Below are positions 8,814 to 17,643 of a stretch of 64,000 nucleotides of DNA, one piece after another. The position numbers were made by a program, and so were the translations under genes. The DNA is from WRDF01 sp031552235 (GTDB taxonomy: Bacteria > Bacteroidota > Bacteroidia > Bacteroidales > Rikenellaceae), in contig JAVBMR010000008.1 in assembly GCA_031552235.1 (NCBI GenBank), positions 62,001 to 126,000 on the forward strand. Direction: 5' to 3'. The stretch's first letter is position 1. The number at the start of each line of letters is the position of its first letter. The notes beneath the pieces are model-generated. The model saw nothing but the letters and a program-made list of their open reading frames with translations, searched no databases and had not been told where the DNA came from.

Positions 8814-9290
8814 ATGAGAAAAGCAAAGCCTAAAAAGCGAATTCTACTTCCAGATCCTAAGTTTGGTGACCAGATGGTAACACGGTTCATCAACAACCTT
8901 ATGCTGGATGGTAAGAAGAGTATCGCCTACACAATTTTCTACGATGCACTCAGTATCGTGGGCGAGAAGATGAAAGACGCAGAAAAGGCTCCTCTTGAAA
9001 TCTGGAAACAAGCTATCGAAAACATCACACCGCAGGTCGAGGTTAAATCTCGCCGCGTGGGTGGAGCTACGTTCCAGGTTCCGATGGAAGTGAGACCCGA
9101 GCGCAAAGTATCTATCTCGATGAAAAACCTTGTCCTTTATTCACGTAAGCGCGCGGGACGTTCCATGGCAGAAAAGCTGGCCGGAGAAATCATGGCTGCC
9201 TATAATCAGGAAGGCGCAGCTTACAAGCGTAAAGAGGAAATGCACCGTATGGCAGATGCCAACAAGGCGTTCGCTCATTTCAGAGCATAA
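8814..9290 (+). CDS. rpsG: 30S ribosomal protein S7
   Basis: Primary 16S rRNA binding protein that nucleates the 30S head; 158 residues, normal length. Recognisable by MRKAKPKKRILLPDPKF, then FINNLMLDGKKS and the C-terminal EEMHRMADANKAFAHFRA. In many bacteria S7 represses the str operon; no specific target is visible here. It lies between rpsL and fusA. Confidence 0.98.
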   Translation: MRKAKPKKRILLPDPKFGDQMVTRFINNLMLDGKKSIAYTIFYDALSIVGEKMKDAEKAPLEIWKQAIENITPQVEVKSRRVGGATFQVPMEVRPERKVSISMKNLVLYSRKRAGRSMAEKLAGEIMAAYNQEGAAYKRKEEMHRMADANKAFAHFRA

Positions 9291-9318
9291 TATAGGGTAG
9301 TAGAAGGAGATTAAGACA

Positions 9319-11439
9319 ATGGCAAGAGATCTTAAATACACAAGGAACATCGGCATCATGGCCCACATCGACGCCGGTAAGACTACTACCTCGGAACGTA
9401 TATTGTTCTACACCGGTAAGACCCACAAGATCGGCGAAACCCACGAGGGTACGGCGACGATGGACTGGATGGCACAGGAGCAGGAACGCGGTATCACAAT
9501 TACCTCGGCAGCTACCACGGCTTTCTGGAACTACAAGGGCGACACTTACCAGATCAATATCATCGATACCCCCGGACACGTTGACTTTACCGTGGAAGTG
9601 GAGCGCTCGCTCCGCGTACTCGACGGCGCGGTAGCTACTTTCTGCGCGGTGGGCGGTGTTGAACCGCAGTCTGAAACCGTATGGCGCCAGGCTGACAAAT
9701 ACAATGTTCCGCGTATCGGATACGTGAACAAGATGGACCGTACGGGTGCCGACTTCCTCGCCGTTTGCGCGCAGGTGAAAGAGCGCCTCGGAGCGACCGC
9801 CCTCCCGGTAGTCCTCCCCATCGGTGCCGAAGATAAATTCCAGGGCCTCGTAGACCTTATATATAATAGGGCGATAATTTACCACGAAGACAAAAAGACC
9901 GAACTGGTAAACTACACTTACGAGGAGGTTCCCGCGAACATGAAGGCCGAAGCAGAAAAATGGCGCAATACCCTTATCGAGGAGGTTGCGGCACTGGACG
10001 ACGCCCTGATGGAAAAATTCTTCGAAGACCCCGCTTCGATCACTCCCGAGGAGTTGATTGCAGGCGTGCGCAAGGCTACTATCGCAATGGCGATCGTGCC
10101 GATGCTCTGCGGTTCTTCGTTCAAGAACAAGGGCGTGCAGATAATGCTCGACTACGTGATGGCTTTCCTGCCCTCACCGCTCGATATCGGCGCCGTGATA
10201 GGTACTAACCCGGATACGGGCGAGGAAGTGAAGCGTGAACCTTCTGAAAAAGAACCGTTCTGCTCGCTTGCGTTCAAGATCGCTACCGACCCGTTCGTAG
10301 GCCGCCTGGCTTATATCCGCGTTTATTCGGGTAAGCTCGACGCAGGTTCTTATGTCCACAACTCGCGTTCGGACAAGAAGGAACGTATCAGCCGCCTGTA
10401 CCAGATGCACTCGAACAAGCAGAACCCGATAGAAATGGTCGGTGCCGGCGACATTTGTGCAGCCGTAGGTTTCAAAGACGTTCGCACCGGCGATACCCTC
10501 TGCGATGAAAAGTTCCCTATCACTCTTGAGTCGATGACCTTCCCCGAAACCGTTATCGGTCTCGCGGTTGAGCCCAAGACTCAGAAAGACCTCGACAAAC
10601 TCGGCGTAGGCCTCTCGAAACTCGCTGAAGAAGACCCGACGTTCACTGTTAAGACAGACCAGGACAGCGGCCAGACTATCATCAGCGGTATGGGTGAGCT
10701 TCACCTTGAGATCATCGTCGACCGTCTGAGGCGCGAATTCGGTGTCGAAATCAACCAGGGCGCTCCGCAGGTTAACTACAAGGAGGCACTCAAAGGAAGC
10801 GTACAGCACCGCGAAGTGTTCAAGAAACAGACCGGTGGACGCGGTAAATTCGCCGACATCATCTTCGAACTCGGCCCGGCCGACGACAAGGAATTCACAG
10901 GACTCCAGTTCGTCGACGAGGTTAAGGGCGGTAACATTCCCAAGGAATTCATCCCGGCCGTACAGAAAGGTTTCGAAAACGCAATGTCGAACGGCGCCCT
11001 CGCAGGCTACAAGATCGACAGCATGAAGGTCACCCTGAAGGACGGTTCGTTCCACCCGGTCGACTCCGACCAGCTTTCGTTCGAGATCGCTGCCCGCAAC
11101 GGTTTCCGTGCCGCAGCCCTCAAGGCCCACCCGATCATCATGGAACCTATCATGAGCGTTGAAGTGGTTACCCCGGAAGAAAGCATGGGCGACATTATCG
11201 GCGACCTTAACAAGCGCCGCGGACAGATAGCCGGTATGGAGCAGAAAGGCAACGCCCGCGCGGTGAAAGCCAAGGTGCCCCTCTCGGAAATGTTCGGATA
11301 CGTAACGGTTCTGCGTACGATTTCTTCAGGCCGCGCGACCTCTACGATGGAATTCAGCTACTTCGACGAAGTGACCGCAAGCCTCGCAAAAGAGATCATC
11401 GAAAAATCGAGCGGACGCAGAAGAGGCGGCGACGAATAA
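9319..11439 (+). CDS. fusA: Translation elongation factor G
   Basis: GTPase driving ribosomal translocation. 706 residues. G1 loop AHIDAGKTTT at 15-24, switch II DTPGHVDF at 83-90, NKMD near 138. Domains II to V follow in order, with the domain IV hallmark FVDEVKGGNIPKEFIPAV and domain V SMGDIIGDLNKRRGQI. Preceded by GAAGGAGA, one of the few strong Shine-Dalgarno sequences in the window. Unlike many bacteria, no tuf gene follows; rpsJ does. Confidence 0.98.
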   Translation: MARDLKYTRNIGIMAHIDAGKTTTSERILFYTGKTHKIGETHEGTATMDWMAQEQERGITITSAATTAFWNYKGDTYQINIIDTPGHVDFTVEVERSLRVLDGAVATFCAVGGVEPQSETVWRQADKYNVPRIGYVNKMDRTGADFLAVCAQVKERLGATALPVVLPIGAEDKFQGLVDLIYNRAIIYHEDKKTELVNYTYEEVPANMKAEAEKWRNTLIEEVAALDDALMEKFFEDPASITPEELIAGVRKATIAMAIVPMLCGSSFKNKGVQIMLDYVMAFLPSPLDIGAVIGTNPDTGEEVKREPSEKEPFCSLAFKIATDPFVGRLAYIRVYSGKLDAGSYVHNSRSDKKERISRLYQMHSNKQNPIEMVGAGDICAAVGFKDVRTGDTLCDEKFPITLESMTFPETVIGLAVEPKTQKDLDKLGVGLSKLAEEDPTFTVKTDQDSGQTIISGMGELHLEIIVDRLRREFGVEINQGAPQVNYKEALKGSVQHREVFKKQTGGRGKFADIIFELGPADDKEFTGLQFVDEVKGGNIPKEFIPAVQKGFENAMSNGALAGYKIDSMKVTLKDGSFHPVDSDQLSFEIAARNGFRAAALKAHPIIMEPIMSVEVVTPEESMGDIIGDLNKRRGQIAGMEQKGNARAVKAKVPLSEMFGYVTVLRTISSGRATSTMEFSYFDEVTASLAKEIIEKSSGRRRGGDE

Positions 11440-11474
11440 TCAACCAGAACGAAAAATAAATAGCAAAAATCGAT

Positions 11475-11780
11475 ATGAGTCAGAAAATAAGAATTAAACT
11501 CAAATCATTCGACCACAATCTGGTTGACAAGTCGGCCGAGAAGATTGTGAAAACCGTGAAAGGTACAGGCGCGGTGGTTAGCGGCCCTATTCCGCTCCCG
11601 ACCCACAAGAAGATCTTTACGGTAAACCGCTCGACTTTCGTGAACAAGAAAGCCAGGGAACAGTTCCAGTTCTGCACGTTCAAGAGGATCCTCGACATCT
11701 ACTCGTCGACCCCCAAAACGATCGACGCGCTGATGAAACTCGAACTTCCCAGCGGGGTTGAGGTAGAGATCAAAGTCTGA
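11475..11780 (+). CDS. rpsJ: 30S ribosomal protein S10
   Basis: 30S head protein that also acts in transcription antitermination as NusE. 101 residues with the expected IRIKLKSFDHNLVDKSAEKIV start and GPIPLPTHKKIFTVNRSTFVNKKAREQF loop region. It sits at the end of the str group rather than directly joined to rplC: a structured 288-base gap follows. Confidence 0.98.
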   Translation: MSQKIRIKLKSFDHNLVDKSAEKIVKTVKGTGAVVSGPIPLPTHKKIFTVNRSTFVNKKAREQFQFCTFKRILDIYSSTPKTIDALMKLELPSGVEVEIKV

Positions 11781-11782
11781 TC

Positions 11783-11903
11783 TTTTTTCGAGTAGTCGCC
11801 GGATAACAGCGTTGCACGGCAAATTTTAAATGCTCACGTACCATCAGTACGCTCCGCTTTAAAATTATTGTGCGCCTTGTTCTCCGACTGCCTCTCGAAA
11901 AAA
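11783..11903. repeat. Large imperfect hairpin between rpsJ and rplC
   Basis: An inverted repeat of about 120 bases. The outer arms are CTTTTTTCGAG and CTCGAAAAAAA; inside, TAGTCG...GGATAACA pairs with TGTT...CCGACTG, AATTTTAAA with TTTAAAATT, and CGTAC (11837-11841) with GTACG (11847-11851) around a CATCA loop. It could be a terminator/attenuator or an interspersed repeat parked in the operon. Confidence 0.7.
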
Positions 11904-12068
11904 ACTGAAGCACAAGCAACAAAAACAAAATAAAACCAAAGGGGTGGAGGGATCGGAAAGGTCGCTGAAGCTATGCAAGGGAAATCTCTTCGAGATCGGT
12001 TCCCGGACGGCAGGAGTAAGGACAGAACGGTCACGGCCCCTAACATTAACAACAAACTAATTGACAAA
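11904..12068 (+). promoter_or_regulatory. Leader of rplC with blocks shared with the rpsN-rpsH gap
   Basis: Non-coding leader before rplC. It contains GGTCGCTGAA (11960-11969) immediately followed by GCTATGCAAGGGAA (to 11983) and an ATCTCTTCGAGAT hairpin. Both blocks recur, separated, in the gap after rpsN (18530-18545 and 18572-18581). A regulatory role is inference. Confidence 0.4.
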
Positions 12069-12686
12069 ATGTCAGGACTAATTGGAAAAAAAATCGGAAT
12101 GACTTCCGTTTTCAGTGCCGAGGGTAAGAACATACCATGCACTGTTATTGAAGCTGGTCCCTGTGTTGTTACGCAAATCAAAACCGTGGAAAAAGACGGC
12201 TATGCCGCGGTTCAGATTGCCTATGACGAAACAAGCGAAAAACACACCAGCAGCAGTTTGTTAGGCCACTTCAAAAAGGCCGGAACAACTCCCAAGCGTC
12301 AGCTTGCCGAATTCAAGAGCTTCGATGAAGAGCTTAACCTCGGCGACGTGATCACGCTCGATATCTTCGCGGACGACGACTGGGTCGACGTTACCGGAGT
12401 GTCGAAAGGTAAAGGTTTCCAGGGCGTTGTGAAACGTCACGGATTCGCAGGCGTAGGCGGCCAGACGCACGGCCAGCACAACCGCCAGAGGAAACCGGGT
12501 TCGCTCGGTGCAGCGTCCTACCCTTCCCGCGTATTCAAAGGCAAGAAGCTTCCGGGACAGACCGGCGGTGAACAGGTAAAAGTTTTGAACCTCAGGATCC
12601 TCAAGAAAATCGCCGACAGCAACCTTCTCCTCGTGAAAGGTTCAATACCGGGAGCAAAAGGGTCTTACCTTTTAATTGAAGACTAA
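12069..12686 (+). CDS. rplC: 50S ribosomal protein L3
   Basis: Early-assembly 50S protein near the peptidyl transferase centre. The start is MSGLIGKKIGMTSVFSAEGK, giving 205 residues, the normal length; an in-frame ATG 32 codons upstream would add a non-homologous extension over the leader. The GGQTHGQHNRQRKPGSLGAA stretch containing the methylated Gln region of L3 is intact. Three bases separate its stop from rplD. Confidence 0.97.
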   Translation: MSGLIGKKIGMTSVFSAEGKNIPCTVIEAGPCVVTQIKTVEKDGYAAVQIAYDETSEKHTSSSLLGHFKKAGTTPKRQLAEFKSFDEELNLGDVITLDIFADDDWVDVTGVSKGKGFQGVVKRHGFAGVGGQTHGQHNRQRKPGSLGAASYPSRVFKGKKLPGQTGGEQVKVLNLRILKKIADSNLLLVKGSIPGAKGSYLLIED

Positions 12687-12689
12687 GCC

Positions 12690-13316
12690 ATGGAATTGAA
12701 CATATACAACACCACGGGAGCGGAAACCGGCAAGAAGGTTACGCTTAAAGCAGAGGTTTTCGGCATCGAACCTAACAACCATGCCATCTACCTCGATGTA
12801 AAACAGTATCTCGCCAACCAGCGCCAGGGTACGCACAAGGCAAAAGAACGCAACGAAGTCGCAGGTTCTACCCGCAAACTCAAACGCCAGAAAGGTACAG
12901 GCGGAGCGCGTGCAGGCAGCATCCTCAGCCCGGTATTCGTAGGCGGGGGCCGTGTATTCGGTCCGCAGCCGCGCGACTACGGCTTCAAACTCAACAAGAA
13001 GCTCAAACAGCTCGCACGCCGCAGCGCACTCAGCTACAAAGCGAAAGACGGAAAGATCACAGTCGTTGAAAACTTCACTTTCGAAGCACCCAAGACCAAG
13101 TCGTTCATCGCTATGGCCAACAGCCTTAAGCTTAACGACCGCAGGATTCTTGTGGTTCTTCCCGAATCTGACAACAACGTTATCCTTTCGGCACGCAACC
13201 TGGGCAACGTGAAAGTGGTTCCCGCAGCCAACGTCAGCACTTACGACGTGATGAACGCCACAAGGATCCTCATGGCCGAAGGCAGCGTGAACGTATTGAA
13301 CGAACTGTTAGCGTAA
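12690..13316 (+). CDS. rplD: 50S ribosomal protein L4
   Basis: Exit-tunnel protein and, in Proteobacteria, the autoregulator of the S10 operon. 208 residues. The long tunnel loop is seen as STRKLKRQKGTGGARAGS followed by FGPQPRDYGFKLNKK. In E. coli L4 acts on a leader upstream of rpsJ; here the structured region is upstream of rplC, so any L4 target would probably be there (inference). Confidence 0.98.
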   Translation: MELNIYNTTGAETGKKVTLKAEVFGIEPNNHAIYLDVKQYLANQRQGTHKAKERNEVAGSTRKLKRQKGTGGARAGSILSPVFVGGGRVFGPQPRDYGFKLNKKLKQLARRSALSYKAKDGKITVVENFTFEAPKTKSFIAMANSLKLNDRRILVVLPESDNNVILSARNLGNVKVVPAANVSTYDVMNATRILMAEGSVNVLNELLA

Positions 13317-13336
13317 TCCACAAAATCTACAGGAAA

Positions 13337-13627
13337 ATGGAAATTTTAGTTAAGCCGATATTGACCGAGAAAATGACGATTCAGGGCGAAAAGCTGAATC
13401 GCTACGGTTTCATTGTGGATCCGAAAGCCAGCAAACCGCAGATCCGCACTGCCATCGAGCAGTTGTACGATGTCACAGTCACCGACGTGAACACTATCCG
13501 TTGCATGGGTAAGGCGAAAAGCCGCTACACCAAAGCAGGTATGCTCAACGGCCGTGCCGATAACTTCAAAAAAGCGATCGTGACACTCAAAGAAGGAGAT
13601 AAGATTGATTTTTACAGTAATATCTAA
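13337..13627 (+). CDS. rplW: 50S ribosomal protein L23
   Basis: Exit-port protein that docks trigger factor and SRP. 96 residues, normal length. Starts MEILVKPILTEKMTIQGEKL and has the extended loop VTDVNTIRCMGKAKSRYTKAG. It is five bases from rplB. Confidence 0.97.
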   Translation: MEILVKPILTEKMTIQGEKLNRYGFIVDPKASKPQIRTAIEQLYDVTVTDVNTIRCMGKAKSRYTKAGMLNGRADNFKKAIVTLKEGDKIDFYSNI

Positions 13628-13632
13628 CCGAG

Positions 13633-14457
13633 ATGGCAGTAAAAAAATTCAAACCCATTACACCGGGTACAAGACATAAGATAGCGGGTACGTTCGACGA
13701 AATCACGACCGACAAACCCGAAAAATCACTGCTCTCGCCGCAGAAAAGCTCAGGCGGACGTAACAGCGCAGGTCACATGACCGTACGCTACCGTGGCGGT
13801 GGTCACAAACAAATGTACCGCGAGATAGACTTCCGCAGGGCCAAAGACGGCATGGAAGCTACTGTGAAAACCATCGAGTACGACCCGAACCGTTCGGCAC
13901 GCATCGCGCTGCTGACTTACGCGGACGGTCAGAAAAGCTATATCCTCGCCCCCAACGGCCTCAAAGTGGGCCAGAAAGTTGTGAGCGGCGCAGGTGCGGC
14001 TCCCGAAGTAGGCAACACGCTCCTTCTGGGCGAAATACCCCTCGGTACCGTTATCCACGCGATCGAACTCTACCCCGGACAGGGTGCCGTGATGGCACGC
14101 AGCGCCGGTACGTATTGCCAGCTGCTTGCACGCGAAGGCAAATACGCGATCATTAAACTGCCTTCAGGCGAAACACGCATGGTGCTTACCACCTGCCGCG
14201 CTACGATCGGTGTCGTTTCGAATCCCGACCACAGCCTTGAGCAGCACGGTAAGGCCGGCCGCCGCCGCTGGCTCGGACGCCGCCCGCGCAACCGCGGTGT
14301 TGTGATGAACCCTGTCGATCACCCCATGGGTGGTGGTGAAGGCCGTTCGTCCGGTGGTCACCCGCGCTCGCGCAAAGGCCTGCTTGCTAAGGGCTACAAG
14401 ACCCGCAGCCCGAAGAAGGCATCTTCGAAATTCATAATTTCGAAAAAGAAGAAATAA
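13633..14457 (+). CDS. rplB: 50S ribosomal protein L2
   Basis: Core 50S protein needed for subunit joining and peptidyl transfer. 274 residues. RNA-binding OB and SH3-like domains, then the conserved NPVDHPMGGGEGRSSGGHPR loop with the functionally important His, and a basic C-terminus (KKASSKFIISKKKK). Confidence 0.98.
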   Translation: MAVKKFKPITPGTRHKIAGTFDEITTDKPEKSLLSPQKSSGGRNSAGHMTVRYRGGGHKQMYREIDFRRAKDGMEATVKTIEYDPNRSARIALLTYADGQKSYILAPNGLKVGQKVVSGAGAAPEVGNTLLLGEIPLGTVIHAIELYPGQGAVMARSAGTYCQLLAREGKYAIIKLPSGETRMVLTTCRATIGVVSNPDHSLEQHGKAGRRRWLGRRPRNRGVVMNPVDHPMGGGEGRSSGGHPRSRKGLLAKGYKTRSPKKASSKFIISKKKK

Positions 14458-14473
14458 TTAAAAAAATAGCATA

Positions 14474-14743
14474 ATGAGTCGTTCACTGAAGAAAGGGCCG
14501 TATATCGAGCCCAAACTCGAGGCCAGGGTCACCGCGCAGAATGAAAGCGGGAAGAAGGCCGTGATTAAGACATGGTCGCGTGCAAGCATGATATCGCCTG
14601 ACTTTGTAGGCCAGACGATAGCCGTTCACAACGGGAACAAATTCATCCCGGTGTATGTAACTGAAAATATGGTGGGTCACAAACTCGGCGAGTTCTCACC
14701 CACACGTAACTTCCGTGGTCACGCGGGCAACCGTAAAAAATAG
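14474..14743 (+). CDS. rpsS: 30S ribosomal protein S19
   Basis: 30S head protein contacting S13 and the A-site tRNA region. 89 residues; MSRSLKKGPYIEPKLEARV start and GHKLGEFSPTRNFRGHAG signature near the end are diagnostic. Seven bases to rplV. Confidence 0.98.
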   Translation: MSRSLKKGPYIEPKLEARVTAQNESGKKAVIKTWSRASMISPDFVGQTIAVHNGNKFIPVYVTENMVGHKLGEFSPTRNFRGHAGNRKK

Positions 14744-14750
14744 GTAGGAA

Positions 14751-15176
14751 ATGGGACAGAGAAAACACATAGCGGCCGAACAGAGAAAAGCCGAAAAGAA
14801 GCAGAAAGCATTCGCTATCCTGCGTGACTGCCCGACATCTCCGCGTAAGATGAGGCTCGTGGCGGACATGGTTCGCGGCGTGGAGATCAACAAAGCGCTG
14901 GGTATGCTCCGCTACTCGAAGAAAGAAGCGTCGATCCGTCTGGAAAAACTCCTCCGCTCGGCCATCGCCAACTGGGAAGCGAAAAACGAAGGCTTGAGCC
15001 TCGAAGACACCCCCCTCTGCGTGAAGGAGATCTTCGTAGACAGCGCACGCATGCTCAAACGCATCCAACCCGCTCCGCAAGGCCGCGCGCACCGCATCCG
15101 CAAGCGCTCGAACCATGTGACCATCGTGGTTGACAAACTCGTGGAGAAAGAAGTTAAACAAGAAGTAAAAGAATAG
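14751..15176 (+). CDS. rplV: 50S ribosomal protein L22
   Basis: Exit-tunnel protein with a long beta-hairpin. 141 residues; the family minimum is about 110, so there is a charged N-terminal extension (GQRKHIAAEQRKAEKKQ) and a Glu/Lys-rich C-terminus. Hairpin text MLKRIQPAPQGRAHRIRKRSNH is intact and macrolide-sensitive in form. Confidence 0.97.
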   Translation: MGQRKHIAAEQRKAEKKQKAFAILRDCPTSPRKMRLVADMVRGVEINKALGMLRYSKKEASIRLEKLLRSAIANWEAKNEGLSLEDTPLCVKEIFVDSARMLKRIQPAPQGRAHRIRKRSNHVTIVVDKLVEKEVKQEVKE

Positions 15177-15179
15177 CAG

Positions 15180-16007
15180 ATGGGACAGAAAGTTAATCCG
15201 ATATCGAACAGGTTAGGTATCATAAGGGGCTGGGACTCGAACTGGTACGGCGGAAAAGATTTTTCCGAGAAACTTGTTGAAGACGCTAAGATCAGGGAAT
15301 ACCTCGAAGCCCGTCTTGCTAAAGCGAGCATCTCAAGGATCCTTATCGAACGCACGCTGAAGCTCGTTACCGTTACTATCGCAACCGCACGCCCGGGCAT
15401 CATCATCGGCAAAGGCGGTCAGGAAGTAGACAAACTCAAGGAAGAGCTGAAGAAACTTACAGGCAAGGAAGTCCAGATCAATATCTTCGAAGTGAAACGC
15501 CCCGAACTCGACGCGGTGATCGTTGCGAACAACATCGCACGCCAGCTCGAAGGCCGTATCTCTTACCGCCGCGCGGTTAAGACATCCATCGCGTCTACGA
15601 TGCGTATGGGCGCCGAAGGTATCAAGATCCAGATCTCGGGCCGTGTAGGCGGCGCCGAAATGGCACGCAGCGAAACTTACAAGGAAGGACGTATCCCGCT
15701 CCACACTTTCCGTGCGGACGTGGATTACACCCTTGCCGAAGCGCTTACCAAAGTGGGTATCCTCGGTGTAAAGGTGTGGATCTGCACAGGCGAAGTGTAC
15801 GGCAAACGCGACCTGTTCGAAATGACGGGAGCACCCGTATCGGCACAGGGCGCAGGTAACGACCGCGGAGAACGCGGAAACGACCGCGGTGACCGTGGCG
15901 ACCGTCGCGGCGGAGACCGTGACCGTCGTGGAGGCGGCCGTGGCGGAGATCGCCGTGGTAATGGCGGCGGCGCAGGCCGTGGCCCTCGTAAAGACAGCAA
16001 CAGGTAG
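15180..16007 (+). CDS. rpsC: 30S ribosomal protein S3 with Gly/Arg-rich tail
   Basis: mRNA-entry helicase protein of the 30S head. 275 residues. The KH domain is seen at GIIIGKGGQEVDKL (73-86) and the C-terminal S3 domain ends around GKRDLFEMTGAP (209-219). Residues 226-275 form a tail made almost wholly of Gly, Arg, Asp and Asn with repeated RGDRG and RRGG units, resembling a eukaryotic RGG box. Many S3 proteins are 210-240 residues, so this is an extension; Bacteroidetes S3 are often somewhat longer. Confidence 0.97.
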   Translation: MGQKVNPISNRLGIIRGWDSNWYGGKDFSEKLVEDAKIREYLEARLAKASISRILIERTLKLVTVTIATARPGIIIGKGGQEVDKLKEELKKLTGKEVQINIFEVKRPELDAVIVANNIARQLEGRISYRRAVKTSIASTMRMGAEGIKIQISGRVGGAEMARSETYKEGRIPLHTFRADVDYTLAEALTKVGILGVKVWICTGEVYGKRDLFEMTGAPVSAQGAGNDRGERGNDRGDRGDRRGGDRDRRGGGRGGDRRGNGGGAGRGPRKDSNR

Positions 16008-16032
16008 GAACCCTTTATAAAGCGAAAAGAAA

Positions 16033-16461
16033 ATGTTACAGCCAAAAAAGACCAAATTCCGCAGAATGCAGAAAGGGCGCATGAAAGGTCTCGCTCAGAG
16101 AGGGAACCAACTTGCGTTCGGATCGTTCGGGATCAAGGCGGAGGAATGCGCCTGGATCACCGGCCGCCAGATAGAAGCTGCACGTCAGGCTATCGTCCGC
16201 CACATGAAACGTGAAGGACAGATATGGATCAGGATATTCCCTGACAAACCGATTACAAAGAAACCCGCCGAAGTACGTATGGGTAAGGGTAAAGGTGCTC
16301 CCGAAGGTTTCGTGGCACCCGTAACCCCCGGACGTATCCTCATCGAAGCGGAAGGCGTCCCGTTGGACGTGGCAAAGGAAGCAATGCGCCTCGGTGCCCA
16401 GAAGCTCCCGATCACGACCAAGTTCATCGTTCGCCGCGATTTTGAAGAAACAGCAAACTAA
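16033..16461 (+). CDS. rplP: 50S ribosomal protein L16
   Basis: A-site adjacent 50S protein. 142 residues. MLQPKKTKFRRMQKGRMKG start, ITGRQIEAARQAIVRHMKR and MGKGKGAPEGFVAPV (the arginine-loop region) are diagnostic. Confidence 0.98.
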   Translation: MLQPKKTKFRRMQKGRMKGLAQRGNQLAFGSFGIKAEECAWITGRQIEAARQAIVRHMKREGQIWIRIFPDKPITKKPAEVRMGKGKGAPEGFVAPVTPGRILIEAEGVPLDVAKEAMRLGAQKLPITTKFIVRRDFEETAN

Positions 16462-16475
16462 TCAGGTACGGAAAA

Positions 16476-16670
16476 ATGAAAGCAACAGAAATCAAAGAGC
16501 TCTCGGTTAAAGAACTCAAAGAACGTATCGACGCTGCCAAGGCCGACCTGGTCCGTGTTAAAATGCAACATGCTGTGTCGCCGGTGGAAAACTCGAACGT
16601 AATCAGAAAAGCCCGCAGGGATATCGCCCGTATGAGCACGGTCCTGCGCCAGAAAGAAACCCTTAATTAA
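16476..16670 (+). CDS. rpmC: 50S ribosomal protein L29
   Basis: Small helical protein near the exit port. 64 residues with EIKELSVKELKERIDAAKAD and the C-terminal VIRKARRDIARMSTVLRQKE helix. Eight bases before rpsQ. Confidence 0.96.
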   Translation: MKATEIKELSVKELKERIDAAKADLVRVKMQHAVSPVENSNVIRKARRDIARMSTVLRQKETLN

Positions 16671-16678
16671 TTACCGAC

Positions 16679-16933
16679 ATGGAAAGAAATCTTAGAAAAG
16701 AGAGAATAGGGGTTGTCGTTAGCAACAAGATGGAAAAAACCGTCGTAGTTGCCGTGAAGCGTAAGGTGAAGCACCCGAAATACGGAAAATTCGTCAACAA
16801 AACCACCAAATTCGTGGCTGCGGACGACACCAACACCTGCAACGAGGGCGACACCATCAAAATCATGGAAACCCGCCCGCTGAGCAAAACGAAGCGTTGG
16901 AGGTTAGTAGAAATCATTGAAAGAGCTAAATAG
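16679..16933 (+). CDS. rpsQ: 30S ribosomal protein S17
   Basis: OB-fold 30S body protein. 84 residues, normal length; RKERIGVVVSNKMEKTVVVAV and IMETRPLSKTKRWRLVEIIE are diagnostic. Two bases from rplN. Confidence 0.97.
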   Translation: MERNLRKERIGVVVSNKMEKTVVVAVKRKVKHPKYGKFVNKTTKFVAADDTNTCNEGDTIKIMETRPLSKTKRWRLVEIIERAK

Positions 16934-16935
16934 TC

Positions 16936-17301
16936 ATGATACAACAGGAAAGCAGAATGATCGTAGCCGACAACAGCGGCGCAAAAGAGGTTCTCTGTAT
17001 CCGCGTACTCGGCGGAACCGGGAAACGTTATGCGAGCATCGGCGACAAAGTCGTAGTGACTGTGAAAAGCGCTACACCTTCGGGCGATATGAAAAAAGGT
17101 ACCGTTTCGAAAGCAGTGGTCGTGAGAACCAAAAAGGAGATCAGGCGCCAGAACGGATCTTACATCCGCTTCGACGACAACGCAGTGGTACTCCTTAATA
17201 ACCAGGGCGAAATGAGGGGAACACGTATCTTCGGCCCCGTAGCGCGCGAACTCCGCGATGGCTACATGAAGATAATATCCCTCGCACCCGAAGTGCTTTA
17301 A
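16936..17301 (+). CDS. rplN: 50S ribosomal protein L14
   Basis: Intersubunit-bridge protein. 121 residues beginning MIQQESRMIVADNSGAKEVL. GTRIFGPVARELRDGYMKIISLAPEVL is the universal C-terminus. An overlapping +1-frame ORF starting a few bases earlier is a shadow. Confidence 0.98.
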   Translation: MIQQESRMIVADNSGAKEVLCIRVLGGTGKRYASIGDKVVVTVKSATPSGDMKKGTVSKAVVVRTKKEIRRQNGSYIRFDDNAVVLLNNQGEMRGTRIFGPVARELRDGYMKIISLAPEVL

Positions 17302-17322
17302 TCCTTAATACACGTTAGGAAA

Positions 17323-17643
17323 ATGTCAGTGAAATTACATATCAAAAAAGGGGACACCGTCTACGTGAACGCCGGCGACAGCAAAGGCCAGACCGGAAAA
17401 GTACTCAAAGTGCTTGTTAAGGACAACCGCGCTATCGTAGAAGGAGCCAATCTCGTGAGCAAACACACGAAGCCCAACTCGAAAAACCCGCAGGGCGGAA
17501 TCGAGAAGAAAGAAGCCCCGATCCACCTTTCGAACCTCCAGCCGCTCGACCCCAAATCGGGGAAAGCCGCCAAAGTAGGACGCAAGGAAAAGGACGGAAA
17601 GCTAGTTCGTTATTCTAAAAAGTCAGGGGAGGAAATCAAGTAA
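17323..17643 (+). CDS. rplX: 50S ribosomal protein L24
   Basis: Assembly-initiating protein by the exit port, with a KOW domain (KGDTVYVNAGDSKGQTGKVLKV). 106 residues. Its TAA shares one base with the rplE ATG (TAATG), so the two are translationally coupled. Confidence 0.97.
   Translation: MSVKLHIKKGDTVYVNAGDSKGQTGKVLKVLVKDNRAIVEGANLVSKHTKPNSKNPQGGIEKKEAPIHLSNLQPLDPKSGKAAKVGRKEKDGKLVRYSKKSGEEIK

Noticed and set aside
11973..12068. N-terminal extension of L3
   Set aside because: The extra 32 codons cover the leader with shared blocks and have no counterpart in L3 proteins.
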